A stretch of DNA of 64,000 bases. It comes from Lyophyllum atratum. Its lineage: Eukaryota; Basidiomycota; Agaricomycetes; Agaricales; Lyophyllaceae. The stretch is from the NCBI GenBank assembly GCA_014905825.1, contig JACGCN010000015.1:248001-312000 (forward strand), given 5' to 3'. The notes under the pieces were generated by a model that worked only from the letters and a program-made list of their open reading frames with translations, was not told where the DNA came from and did no database searches. Made by a program: the position numbers and the translations under genes. Below, one piece after another: positions 34,426 through 46,118 of the stretch; positions within the stretch are counted from its first letter, which is position 1; every line of letters starts with the position of its first letter.

Positions 34426-37400
34426 ATGTCATTATCAGCCTCTGACAACAACGGCTCCTATTCTCGGGCTCCGCCCCCTGGGAAGACGCCGCCTCCTGCA
34501 CCGTCTGCTGCGTTCGCTAAAAGGTACGCATGAGCCCTGTACAGCTTCTTCGTTACTGATGGATTTCACAGAGCGCGGGAGGCTGAAGAAAGATCGGGAG
34601 GCAGATACAGGCCCCCTGCGCTGCGCGCCCTCGCTTCAGGCGGATCCCCACCTAATGAACATTCCCCCTCTGTCACGACTCCTGTGGATGGCTCCACGCT
34701 GCCTCCCACTAATTATCCCCCCGGGTTTCGGAGGGCAAGGGCTGGGACCCTACCTTCAAATGTCCAACTTGCTGCGCAACGTTTCGCGGCGGCTTCAAGC
34801 ACATTGGGTAGCACCCCAGCATCGACCGATTCCCTAAACGAGCAGGTGCAGAGGCAAGCCCCGGTGCCCCTTCCCAGTATGGCGGCGCCAGCGCGCCCGA
34901 GTCTACGACACGCAACATCGGTCGCGTCAACCGCCGCTTCCTCGGCGGCAACTGAGCGCAACAGCCGACTTCGATCAGGATCGCTCACTTTACCGACTGG
35001 TGGCCTTTCCAATGCTTTCGGCCCATCTATCTTTTCTTCGTCCTGGTTGTCATCGACCAATGGAAGTGGGAATGGTTTTCCCATTCTTGATGAATTGCGA
35101 TCCGTCACTTCTGCGGATTCCGGCGCAGATGACTTCGACGTTCACACCCTCGATTACCTCGGTTTAGATGACTATCGTACTCCGCCAGCAGCGACCATAA
35201 CTGAGCTGCGCAACCAAGTTCAGGCCACCATCGCGGGAAATCTTGCCGGGAACCCATCCCGAATGCGTGCGAGCACCGTTTCCAATCCCTACCGCAGCCG
35301 GCCTTCTGTGGGTGGGTCTTTGCTCGCCACACCAGCTGCTGAAGAGGAAGAAGAATATTTCGATAATTACGACGACCACGTTTACACCCGCCAACGCATT
35401 AACTCTTACGAAACTTCCACCCCTGATGGCGGTTACCCCTCGTCTGCATACATGGCCAAAGGATTTAAGCCTACTGAGCATTTGGCTATAAGACCAAGGG
35501 CCATCTCAGTTGGCAACCTTGATGACCCCATGCGCTCCATTCAACGTCGTGCCACTACCGCCGCTGATACACACCCTTATGTCAACGAATTGACGCATCA
35601 GAGTGCCGGCCTCTCCATGATCAGTAACAACCTTGGCGGGCCAGCTGGCATCTTAAAAAGCATGGCTGCATCTCGAGCTGGCGTTTCTCCCAGCGTGCAT
35701 TTCCCTGGTGGAGATACCATCACGCCAGGGCGAGGGGCTTCAGCATACCTGATCGCGCCTTCCTCTCAAAATCGTTCCCTCTCTCCCAAGTCGGAAGGGC
35801 CCTCCTCTCAGACGCAGACTCCGACGCGTTCCTTGTGGATTGGGAACCTTGACAGCGCTGTCACGAGCGAGCAGCTTATCCACGTATTCGCCTCGTACGG
35901 CGCTATCGAGAGCCTGAGGCTTTTACCCGAGAAGGTAAAGCCAAGTTTTTGGGGAGTATACGCAGTACTAACTATACATTGCCCAGGAATGTGGTTTTGT
36001 GAACTTCGTTGACCAGGCGGACGCCATACGTGCTAAAGACGATGTTCTCAACAGACTCGGTGGAAACATCGGAATGCCGAATGGCCAAACCGTACGCATC
36101 GGGTTCGGCAAGGCCGACAGCGCTCCTGTGGCCCCTGCCAAAGGAACACCGACCAGCCCAGGTCCCACATCCCCTGGCGCTGCTCCCGGGAAGACAGCTG
36201 GCCCTAACTCCGGCCTGGGCCCGATGGATGCTCAATTACAGTCGACTCCGACAAGGGCACTCTGGATCGGATCCATCCCGTCCACCACTACGCCCGCTAC
36301 TATCTTGAGCGTGTTCAGCCCATACGGGCCGATTGAGTCTGCCAGGGTCTTGACACACAAAAACTGCGGATTTAGTTTGTCTTTCCTTTCTTCGGGATAA
36401 ACTTAATATATCTGACGATGTGTATCTCCCCAGTCAATTTTGAACGTTTGGATGACGCTGTTAGAGCCCGCAAGGCTCTCAACGGTCGCGATGTTCTTGG
36501 AAGCGATGTTGGAGCTATCCGTATCGGATTTGCTAAAGTCCCCGTCAAAAATGGACAAGAAGGTGGAGGGACTGAAGACAACGCGAATATTGTGGTCCAA
36601 GGCGTAGGTGACCTCAGCGTTGGGGCCACCATCCATGCGCTCCGCTCTGTCAAGGGCGCTTCCACAATCCCGGCTGATCAACAAGTCCTTGGTGGAGCTG
36701 TTGAAAACTATAGGTCGAATCTTCTTCTCAGTATGATTGGGTCCGGGCAGCACACGGCGTCATACCTCAATGATGGATTGGCCAAGCCCCCTGGATGGGC
36801 GCCTTCAGTCACTGAGCAACAGATGATCATGAGGGAACTCAGCGCCGGGAGCAACGATGCTGAGGCAGATATCCTAGCTCTCGCAGGTTCGTTATTTGCA
36901 TTTCAGTCTTTAGGGGAACATGCTTACCCAAGTGTCTATACTAAGATTTCCGGCCTCCGACTATGTATTATACCACTATTCCCCTGGTCTCGGAGCGACC
37001 CCACAACAGGCGTTGGGATGCTTCGAAGTTGCGAGAGCTTCGCAAACGCTTAGATTCAGGGACCATGACTGTCGACGAGGTTGATCAGGTCGCTGCTGAC
37101 TTCCTCGATGGCGAGATTGTAGACCTTGCGTCCGATTGGTTGGGCAACACGGTAAGTTATTAAGTATCGTTACGCTAGATGATTCTAAATGACCATTTTA
37201 GGTCGTACAAAAGCTCTTCGAGAAGTGTTCACCTGGTCCAAGGTTCATGATGCTCGAGCGTATCACTCCCAACCTTGCCATGATCGGTATCCACAAAAAT
37301 GGCACTTGGGCCGCACAGAAGATCATCGAATGTGTCACTAGTCAGGAAGAAGTCGCATTGATTGCTCAGAACCTGAGAGCTTATGCTCCTCCCCTTCTTC

Positions 37401-38667
37401 TGGATCAATTCGGAAATTATGTCGTCCAGTACGTTCCCCGCTCAGCCGAACCTGTCATCAGCCTTATATGTGCTTTCTCAGATGTTGCCTTCGGTTTGGT
37501 GCTCCTGCGAATGAGTTCATCTTCGATGCTATTGTGGATCGTATGTGGGAAGTTGCTCAGGGCCGCTTCGGCGCTCGTAGTATGAGGGCTTGTCTTGAGA
37601 GTCCCCACATCACTCTGAGCCAGCAGCGCCGCATCGCGACCGCAGTCATTCTCAACTCGATTCCATTGGCAACGAATCCCAACGGCGCACTCTTGCTGAC
37701 TTGGCTCCTCGACACGTCTGGCTTCCCTTCGCGATACAACTTGCTCGCCCCACGCTTTACACCTCATCTTTCTCATCTGTGCACCCACAAGTTGGCCTCC
37801 CTCACCGTCCTTCGGATCGTCAACCAGAAGATTGAGCCAGAAGCCTCACTGCAAATAGTCGAGGCTCTGTTCTCCTCACCTGGGGATCATGTTCTCACAG
37901 ATGTCCTTGGAGATCAAGTCAATGGTGTCGCGGTCGTTCATAAGATCCTAACCAGTCCCTTCATCGACCCCATCGCCAAACCCGAATACGTGGAAGCCAC
38001 TAAACGCGTCCTCATCGAGCTAAAAGTCATTGCTACTCAGGCTTACCGCCGACTCATTGAGGAGGTCGGTTTACCAGTTCCGAACTTCCAGCCCACTTAT
38101 ACCAACCTTCCCCCTGGCGGCAAGACTAAACCCCCTCAGAGCCAGTTCGGGATGCCCGGTTTGCCCTCAGGATACCCCTCTAACGATCAGGGTCTAGCGT
38201 CCATGATGGCGGCTCTTCAAATGGGAGGTCAGAACCCACAAGCTGGCCCCGCCCACCCCCAACTTCAAATTGATGCCTCGTATACCAACGCTCCTCCCCC
38301 GAGGCGCAATGTACCTTCTTCAGCTGGATTTTCGCCTTCTTCAGATCCCTTCAACCCTTTCGCTTTGCGCTCCCCCGAGCCTCCTCGTTCCGGCGGCATG
38401 TCTGGCGGCATTCCTAGCGGCATTCGTCGTGGCCCAGGAGGCATGCCACCTTCTAATGGGTCGCTGACTCCGACGAACTCTTACGGCAACCCGTCGCCTG
38501 GTCTCTCCCAGCCCAACTCGATGCTCGGAATGAGTCAACCTTCCTATGGGGGCATGGCTCCTCAGTCCGTTCAGTCGGTCCAATCCGTTCCACCCCACAT
38601 GTACCAACAGTACATGTATCAAGCATATCAACCGAACCCCCCGAACATGGGGACATTCCACGCGTAA
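34426..38667 (+). CDS. RRM and Pumilio-repeat RNA-binding protein (Jsn1/Puf1-Puf2 type)
   Basis: An RNA-binding regulator of mRNA stability or localisation, related to yeast Jsn1 (Puf1)/Puf2. ATG 34426 starts MSLSASDNNGSYSRAPPPGK; a small intron (about 34523-34571) links AAFAKR to AREAEERSGG. A long Ser/Thr-rich region follows. RRM 1 lies at about residue 450 (SLWIGNLDSAVTSEQLIHVF; RNP1-like CGFVNF spanning an intron at about 35935-35988). RRM 2 lies at about residue 575 (ALWIGSIPSTTTPATILSVF; CGFVNFERLDDAVRARKAL). The Pumilio repeats start near 37125 (DWLGNTVVQKLFEKCSPGPR, NGTWAAQKIIECVTS, DQFGNYVVQCCLRFG, GRFGARSMRACLES). The C-terminal tail is Pro/Gly/Gln-rich with QSVQSVQSVPPHMYQQYMY. It ends GTFHA with TAA 38665-38667. 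The order RRM-RRM-PUF is typical of this subfamily. Confidence 0.92.
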
Positions 38668-39124
38668 ATGCCCCATACGAATCTTCATGACTTCCGCTCC
38701 TTTTCCCGATTTCTCTCTGCTATGCATCACGCTCATTTGCTTAGTTTCTCTACATCTTTCGAATGTCCGTATGCGCTTGGTTTATTATTTGGATCGTTAT
38801 TCCTCCTTTTATACCCGTATCCTCCCCCGCAAAGCGTTGTACATGCCTCTGCACATTCCTTTGAACCAAAAATCGGGGCGCTAATACCTATTGGCGGTGT
38901 TGTTGACATGGCTTGTTATTTCCAGTATTGCTACTTACATATTCTTCCTCGTCTTTCTACTTTATACTGTATAACAAAGGACGGCTGTTCAAGACAGTTA
39001 TGAATATATAGACAGCTCGGTACAAGCAGTTGTGATAATATGAAGGACTGCTTAGCAAAAGGGTTTTGAGAGCCTCAGGGTTGGACTCGATGACGTAAAG
39101 AACTGCAACTTGGCACCTGCGACG
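38668..39124 (+). other. Intergenic interval after the PUF gene
   Basis: 457 nt of AT-rich 3' region and upstream sequence for the next plus-strand gene. Nothing coding was identified. Confidence 0.5.
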
Positions 39125-39841
39125 ATGGGAAGCGCAGCATCCAAGGCCAGCCGCAAGCTTCCCAAACGCACAGAGACCCCTTCGTGGGCCGGTGTCCGTA
39201 CACCTCACGTCTCGGAGAAACCGAACGACCGGCGCGCCAGTGAGACCAGAACGCAAGGTCAGCGACATTGCACTTCATGTCACAGTTCACCTTTTCATTA
39301 GAACACTAGATATTGAAAAGGATGCGCAGGACCCTGATTTTCTGGCAAACCTCACTAGACTAGGCCCTGTACGCGTGGATCATCACATGCAGACAATCCG
39401 ACCAGTAAGCCCATATTTCTGGGGGAAAAATATTGCTACTGAACACGCTGTGTTTAGAAGGCAACAGAAGTGGGCCAACTCTTCAAATCCCGCACAGAGT
39501 CCGAACTCGAGGCCGCTTCCCCAGTCCCCATTCGCAATCGTCTCCATGCCGCGACGCTTAGCGAGCTTCTGGACAAACGCAAGTCCGCAAAGTCTGCGCA
39601 GGATGTAGAACGGCTTGCGGAACAATACAACATCGACGTTGCAAAGTTGGAGAAGCTCGCACGGTTTGTGAATACTCCAAGTATCCAGAGCGGGACGGCA
39701 GTGAGGATAGTCGAAAAGGATGGCGAGGAGAGCCTTATGACGGAAGTTCGTTGCTCCTTCATCCTACCATGCCGTGACACCCTGCTAATTCCATGACCGT
39801 TTTCCAAGGCTGTGTGGATCGAACCGCCCCGTCAAAAGTGA
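39125..39841 (+). CDS. Small conserved-looking protein with N-myristoylation-type start
   Basis: I do not recognise a named family. The model is ATG 39125 (MGSAASKASRKLPKRTETPS), a donor at about 39257 joined to the acceptor CACTAG at 39309 (giving TQ-DIEKDAQDPDFLAN), RVDHHMQTIRP spliced to KATEVGQLFKSRTESELEAA, and a last intron (about 39748-39808) joining SLMTE to AVWIEPPRQK with TGA 39839-39841. The product has about 175 residues. The N-terminus MGSAASK has Gly2 and Ser6, as in N-myristoylation signals. The core SELLDKRKSAKSAQDVERLA and YNIDVAKLEKLARFVNTPS is helical and charged. The acceptor at 39302 would run into a stop, so the second AG is favoured. Myristoylation would place it on a membrane; the function is unknown. 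Confidence 0.75.
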
Positions 39842-40854
39842 AAACAAGTATGTACCCTTATTCAGCTATAATCCACGGGGCCAATACTCCTTTAATATTC
39901 ATTCCATTGCTCCCTTCGTCTGCTCGACACTCCGGACCGGAAATATTTGCATTTGACTCCAATCCAGGGAACAGGCCATTCGGCTGAGATTGGAAGATCC
40001 GATAGACACCGGGAGGTCAAGACATCGATGTGATCATTGACAGGCAGCGTGTCTGGCAAATCCTCCTCGGGCATCAGGCATCGGAGCGCCATTATTGCCA
40101 GAACTCCAGTGACGAGGATATACTGACGGGAAACGCCGCACCCATGGGATCGTTATCGTGTCGTACTTCCGTTCTTCCATCCCTCCTGTCCAGCTCCAGC
40201 TGCTTGGCCAAACGCATCTGGAACCGGTGGTATTTTGGCCGGAAACCTGGCTGGCGGCACGATTTCCTGCCGGACTTGAGATATCCTAGAGGAGAGGCAA
40301 ATCGTACTCACCCCAAGTGTATGGAACGTACTGGATCCTCAAACCGTATCACCACAAATGAGATAATGATCCAGGAGTTTATTTAAGATAGCCCGTATGG
40401 ATTGGTAGTCCTTGATTCTGAATTTCAAATTCCAAGAGGGTTACATCCTAGGCTCAACTAAGCCCCTCCCACGTGAAACGTGGGAGGGCCCGGAGGGGCT
40501 TAGATCAAAGTAGGGGTTTGACTAGGGCAATGTCAAAGTCTTCGTCCCCGTCGTTCACACCTCTTCCCCCCAGCTTTTTTGTTCTAATCGTGCAGTGTGA
40601 TAGATAGGATGCTAAGGAACATTCTTCACCTGTCAACAATAAAATTTTGAGTTGAACCTGGGCCTCCAGCTGGGAAAAACCGAGGTCGTTTGTAGTGTTT
40701 GGCAAAAGACTACAAAGTTTGTAGTCTTTCTTACAATTTGGTCACTGCATCAATGCACGTGATCGCGATTGACGCATGGAATTCGTCTCGAGTCTGTTTC
40801 AGTGTGACGCGATTTCTCATTTGAACGTTTGAACGACCAAATCCAGGGAAGAAT
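39842..40854. other. 1-kb interval with an imperfect hairpin
   Basis: No gene is convincing. A plus-strand frame at 40030-40386 and a minus-strand frame at 40505-40705 lack family resemblance. The only clear structure is the inverted repeat at 40458-40503, listed separately. The last 100 nt should include the promoter of the next gene. Confidence 0.45.
40458..40503. repeat. GC-rich imperfect inverted repeat (hairpin)
   Basis: The left arm CTAAGCCCCTCCCACG (40458-40473) is matched after a 5-nt loop (TGAAA) by CGTGGGAGGG (40479-40488) and, after a short interruption (CCCGGA), by GGGGCTTAG (40495-40503). The arms would pair as one nearly perfect stem with a bulge. It may be a terminator-like hairpin, a decayed terminal repeat or a chance palindrome. 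Confidence 0.6.
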
Positions 40855-42993
40855 ATGTTCAAGCGTGCAGGGAACTCGCTTGCACCTCGTCTTCGCAGAC
40901 TTCACTCGCAGGCCTCCACCACAGCTCGTGGTGTACGCAAAGGGTTCCGAGCATCCCCTGGGGCAATCACATCAGCCAGCTTAGTGACTGCATCCGTTCT
41001 ATGGTATACGAACACTCAAACTGTGCACAACGATGCTATTTCCCCGGTAGCGCTTGGAAAGTCGAAGCAGGAACCATCGCTCATTGCCGGTGGAGATGTG
41101 GCAGACTCGGAGGACCTGCGGACGGTGGTATGGGGTTCGAATAGGCGCGTCATTCTCGCTATGCATACATTGACCTCCGACAGCTAATATGCGCGCACTT
41201 GCTTAATTCAGGTCCAAAACTCTTACTCCGGAGCCTGCAGAAGTTATTCGCACACCGTCTATTGCACAGTGGTTGGACGGTGTGGCGCTCCGGGACCTTG
41301 TGCTTCACCAGAACTACGCGGCGTGCGTTGACGCACGAGGAGATGTCTACCAATGGGGCTGCGGATTTGCAGGGCAAGACCCGGAAAAGAAAAACAAGCT
41401 GACGCTGACACTGAGAGCAAAAGTATGTCTTCTGCATCACCTATTACTGCCATTATCATATACGATTATGGACTCGTAGGATATCATCCAACTAACCCCT
41501 ACTGAGGGAAAGCTCTACGCGCTTTCGGCATCTGGAAAAGTCTACGCGCTGGCATCGGAGGCCGACAAACAAGAGCTTCGACCTGGTGCGCCTACCCCAT
41601 CCAGTGATTCCTGGTGGGGTACTGGATGGCTGTGGGGCGAGGACGAGACTGTTGATTTCGTTGAAATCGCACCCAGGGAGACTCTCTCATGGGGTGAAAA
41701 GTATGTTTCGGAGTCCGCTAACTGAATGTTTCATTCACACTCTTGCTTCGTCCAGAATTGTCTCAATTGATGCCGGAAATGACCATGTCCTTGCGGTTAC
41801 TTCCAGGGGGAGAACCTTCGCGCACCCGGTAAACAAGAACGCCAACGCTTACGGCCAACTTGGACTGCGCAAGTTCCAGATCCCTGACCCCAGCGTCCAC
41901 CATCGCTCCACAGCCCACGGCCATCTCGAGGTGGAACTTATCCCCAAATCAATAGCTGATCCCTACGCGAAATCCACTCGTGCTACTCGTCCGAATCCAG
42001 AACGTACCATGTCCGAGAATTTGGCAAACATTGACGACACCAGCATCAGGTTCTGCACCAACTTTTTTGAGATTCCTGTTCTAAAAGGGGTTGACGTGGC
42101 GCAAGTCGCAACGGGTGGGAGAACGAGTTTTGTACGCACGACGACGGGTAGAGTTCTTGGTTGGGGTGCAAACGAGTATGGGTGAGCGATCTTGTTCCTT
42201 CATTCCGACCCTTAGAGTTCACAGCTGCTCCCAAGACAAATTGGTCTGGGCATTAACATGGCGTTGGAGACTATCATTGTCCCCACCGAGGTTGTTCTCT
42301 GGGTGTCGGGTGCTGACCGCCTCAACACGAAATGCTTGGATATCTCAGCAGGTATGGATGCTCGCTTATCCTCTACTATTATAAATTCGTTTATGCAATT
42401 CTCTACACTCATATCAGGTGGAGATCTAACGGCCTTCATCGTCCAACGCAGTTTTCCATCATCTCCAACCAAAATTGACCTCCTTATGTGCGGGAATGGC
42501 CAATGGGGTGGCCTCGGCAGCAACATCTTTAGCACCGCACAAAGTGCCCCACTGCGAGCCAGGAATGTCAGTGGACTCATTGAATGTGAGTGGAATTTGC
42601 ATGAGTACAAAAAGTTTTTATAATGTTCTTCAAATCACAGATAGCGACGCTACTCGGAGCCTACAGCCTATAGCTCCCCACAAAGTCATTATTTCCCCTA
42701 CTGGCCACGTCCTGCTCACTCTAAACACCGCGTCTAACGCCGACGTCGGCGGCCGCGATCTGGTTGTGTGGGGCAAGAATTACGAGTCGGAGCTCGGTAA
42801 CGGCAAGAAAGCCAGTATTCCCGTACCGACGACGCTCGAGACGCCGAATGGCGGACGCTTCATGCTCCGGCGGCGCAAAGCCAAGGAGGTAAAGGACCCG
42901 CATGGCAAGGTGTGGAAGCGCGACGTCAAAGTTGAGCAGTGTGCGGCTGTTGGGCCAGCTAATAGCGTGGTGTATTGGAAGATCGTCTCATAG
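40855..42993 (+). CDS. Fmp25-like mitochondrial RCC1-repeat protein
   Basis: Related to yeast Fmp25, an inner-membrane protein with RCC1-type beta-propeller repeats needed for respiratory complex III assembly. ATG 40855 starts an Arg-rich presequence (MFKRAGNSLAPRLRRLHSQA) followed by a hydrophobic segment (ITSASLVTASVLWY). Propeller segments are RTVVWGSNR, NYAACVDARGDVYQWGCGFA, IVSIDAGNDHVLAVTSRGRT, VAQVATGGRTSFVRTTTGRV, LGWGANEYGQIGLG, LLMCGNGQWGGLGSNIF and LVVWGKNYESELGNGKKASI. The first intron (41145-41211) appears to be GC...AG; splicing there joins WGSNR to SKTLTPEPAEVI. Further introns lie at about 41424-41478, 41702-41755, 42181-42239, 42350-42417 and 42588-42640. The end is SVVYWKIVS with TAG at 42991-42993. 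Confidence 0.88.
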
Positions 42994-43476
42994 CGGTGAA
43001 GGGAGTGTTTTTCGTATTCTAATTCCCTTTGGGGCACGTAGTGCATTTCAAGGACGTTGTCCATGTGTCGATTATAATTACCCTATTCTTCCTACTGATT
43101 GCAGTAGGTTCTCTCCCTTCAAGCCAAATAAAAGAGATTTGACACTGCACCGTCAATAACGAAGGAATGCTCGTCCTCGGGCCTCGCTAATTACCATAAG
43201 AGGTCTATTTTTAGGTCGGTTAGATAAAAAGTCGGATCCCCTAAACTTGCTTCCGGAAGATATAAGCAGTTGCAATAAGCTTGCGACCCTAATCTTCTTT
43301 CCCTGTCACCACTACCACCACCAACGATCCCCCACCGCCCAACGTCTCCTAGCCCAGCCTTGATCTTTCACGTCAGTAATTCGTTGCTATCCATTTGACA
43401 CTTAGATCTCACGTCTCACGTCTTGACTTAGCTGATCCGAGGACGGCACTGTGCTCGCGCTAACTACTCAACCACA
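42994..43476 (+). other. Intergenic interval
   Basis: 483 nt between two co-directed genes. A CCACCACCACC-type pyrimidine-rich stretch (about 43300-43350) probably lies in the leader of the following gene. No coding content was seen. Confidence 0.5.
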
Positions 43477-44576
43477 ATGGCCGCTCCTAACGTCCTGGCA
43501 TCGCCCACCTTCTCAGCCGTTTCTTCTACCTCGTCCTTTATCATGCTCTCCAGTAATACTACGCCTCATGAATCCAGTGGATCCTCCGACGACTCCGACG
43601 ATGAAATTGTCTACAGTATCTCTGAGGGCTCCTTTTTATCGTCCAGCGGCTCCTCTGCCAGCGATCCAGCGTCAGACGACGACTTTGTCGTCCTGCCCCG
43701 GCCAAGGCAACCCAGGACTGTATTAGAGACCGGGCTCTCCACCCCCAACGCCGGCGACGACTCAGATCGCGCACAGACGCCGAGCCTTGCAAGTCTTACA
43801 GCTGATCTACAGAAACTCAGCGTCAACGATTCTGCGCCAGGCTCTCGCCCTAAGAAGGCCAAAAAAGCACGCAAGTCCGTCCTTGTTGCTAACGATGGCG
43901 CGAAACGGAAACCGAAGAAGGCAGCTCAGCCTTCTGCGGAAGAAGCCACCGCTTCGTATCCCTCACCTGGTCCATCCCCTGCTCGTCCCAAGCGCGTGTC
44001 TACTCCATCCACTGCTATCACCCACAAGGAGCAGGCGGTGGTCAAAGTTGAGTCGAAGAAAACGAAGAGCAGGAAGAAGAAGGCGACTGGGCTTGGAGCC
44101 CGCTCAGTCGTTGACGACGCATCGGAAATATTTTCTGACTATGGGGACTCTGATGCCGGTTCTCCGTCCATGTATGAAGAAGCCGTCGGTTACATTACGT
44201 CGTACGTGTTTACTACCTCCTATTAAACCTGCACTTAATTATATCCTGCAACAGATTCCTCTCTAATCCTGCTGCCCGCGAGAATTCTGCGTGCCGTCTG
44301 ACTTTCCTTCAGGCGCTAATCATCGAACTAGGCCTTGCATCATCTTCCCTCCCAGCGTCTCTCACCTCAGCTAAGGCCTTCCTGAAGACGCGTGCCTTTC
44401 TCAATATCAAAGAATACCTTGCAGTGCGGGAACAGGGTCCCGCGGCGGTGCAGCGCATTATGCATCCCAGTCGTAATGCCTTGATCAAAGATATCAAGAA
44501 GAACAAAAACAAGGCATCACTGCGGTGGGTGAAGGATAGTGGATTCCAGGTTCTCCTGGTTCAGTGCTATCACTGA
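43477..44576 (+). CDS. Hypothetical protein with acidic Ser-rich, basic and helical segments
   Basis: No family was recognised. ATG 43477 starts MAAPNVLASPTFSAVSSTSS. An acidic Ser/Asp-rich part follows (SSGSSDDSDDEIVYSIS; DPASDDDFVVLPRPRQPRTV), then lysine-rich blocks (RPKKAKKARKSVLV; KKTKSRKKKATGLG) that look like nuclear localisation signals. A single intron (about 44202-44254) joins AVGYITS to FLSNPAARENSACRLTFLQA. The C-terminal part (LIIELGLASSSLPASLTSAK, AFLKTRAFLNIKEYLAVREQ, AVQRIMHPSRNALIKDIKK) is helical and well ordered, so it is probably the conserved domain. The end is WVKDSGFQVLLVQCYH with TGA 44574-44576. The product has about 350 residues. A nuclear role is inferred from composition only. 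Confidence 0.75.
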
Positions 44577-45084
44577 TTGAAGCCTTTTGTGCCTCTTTTG
44601 GCTCTTTGCCTCTGTCGTTTCTTGCGGACGATCCTGATTGCGAATCTGTAATGTAACAACCATCTTTTCTTGCGCACTCCTGCTACACCCCGCTCCTTAT
44701 GTCCACCGTCCCTTCCATTATTCCGTGCTTTCCTTGTCTTGTCTTGTACTCTGAAGCTTGCGCTACCAACAAAGATGTACCATCACTTGTAAACCAATGT
44801 ATACCTTACATAAACGCCTCCTTTCTTGCTCCCTTGGATCACCTTGAGCCATTACAAGAACACATTTTCAATAAAGCCCTACTAGGGCGTAGGTTGTACA
44901 CAGCAGGGGTATTATGCACGGAAGTCAGCAATCAAGACATTATCTACGCACAGCGCCCCCCATCAACACCAGAATAAAAAAGCGGGGTGAAGGTATCATA
45001 CAACCTGAATAAATAGCCAGCCTCGCCCCCGCCTCTGCAAATAAATCAACACGAGAAAACCAAAAAATAAAAGCCCGCGTCAAC
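44577..45084. other. Convergent intergenic interval
   Basis: 508 nt between stops of opposing genes. A 93-codon plus-strand frame (44699-44977) reads into the 3' region and has no family resemblance. Confidence 0.5.
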
Positions 45085-46118
45085 TCAGGCTGCGACGCCC
45101 GCAAGAGCGATACCGCCCAAGCCGAGGAAGGCGTTATTTAAGTCCCGGAAATTCGACGTCTGGTCCACAAGCGTGGGCACCGGCGCGGCTACAGTCTTCG
45201 ATTCAGACACCGTGCTAGCCTCGGTGGAGGACGTGCTGTCGCGTTCGCTGGTGGACGTGGTAGTGGGCTTGGGCTTCGACGACGTGGTCTCCGGCTCAGG
45301 ATCGGGCTTCGTCGTGGTGGGCTCTGCCTTGTGAGTGGTAGTAGGTTTGGGCGTGGGCTTAGGGATGGGTGGGAACCACTTGGAGGTGGATGGCTTGGGC
45401 GGCTTAGGCTTGGGGGGAGGTGGGGGAGGGGGCGCGCCTCCGCCTCCGTCGCCGTTGAAGTGCCATTCACCGTAGAGGATACCGACGGATTCTGCGGCGA
45501 AGAAGCGGAAGAGGCTGCGGGAAAGATCGAGACCGCCGTAAGGGCATCCTGGGCACTGATCAAATAAGAGTATATCAGTCTCATGGGTGTAACAATGGAA
45601 AGATCATAGAGGCGAACCTGGTCCATGATAGTAGCCTGGGTTGTTCTGCCGTTGTAGGTCATCGTGATGGTTTTGAAGCAGTTGGGTCCAGGGTACCCTC
45701 CACCATATTGCTGGAAAAAGAGTCAGTAACCAGCGCTAGTTTAAGTAGACATTTCGACTCACAGGAGTGTTCAAAGCAACGATCTATGCATATTTGTCAG
45801 TCATTTTCAGCTTAAACAGCCCAGTATGTCGCTACGCACGAAGTCACTCTCGACGTTATGCTTTCCGCAAGCACCACTATAAGACGAGGCATCGATTCTC
45901 AGTTCACGATCAGAGGTCAAGGTGGGGTCTGTATCTACTCACAGGCCGACATCATAAAAGGACCATCTGGCGCTCGAGAAACGTTTGTGCAGTTCAACCT
46001 CTCCGGATTGGCGCTTTGCGATCTGTTGGTGACGGCTGTTGTGCGCCGAACCGTGGGGGGAAGCACCAAGAGCGACCAGGGGCAGCGCAAGGGACAATAA
46101 AGAAGCGCCGAGAAGCAT
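45085..46118 (-). CDS. Secreted double-psi beta-barrel (RlpA/expansin-like) protein, array copy 1
   Basis: A predicted cell-wall or extracellular protein. ATG 46118 starts the signal peptide MLLGASLLSLALPLVALGAS. A propeptide-like part with two Lys-Arg sites follows (QIAKRQSGEVELHKRF), typical of Kex2 processing. The barrel domain reads ARWSFYDVGLGACGKHN, VESDFIVALNTP, QYGGGYPGPNCFKTITMTYN, GRTTQATIMDQCPGCPYGGL, DLSRSLFRFFAAESVG and ILYGEWHFN. After a poly-proline stretch comes a KPTPKPTTT-type linker, a Ser/Thr region and a hydrophobic end (NNAFLGLGGIALAGVAA, TGA 45085). The end suits a GPI-anchor signal. Short introns interrupt the barrel, one of them (about 45891-45949) in the middle of GLGACG. 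Barrel proteins of this type bind or loosen polysaccharide walls or inhibit proteases; which applies is unknown. Confidence 0.85.

Noticed and set aside
44699..44977. 93-codon plus-strand frame after the hypothetical protein gene
   Set aside because: It lies in the 3' region of the upstream gene with no family resemblance and no intron support.
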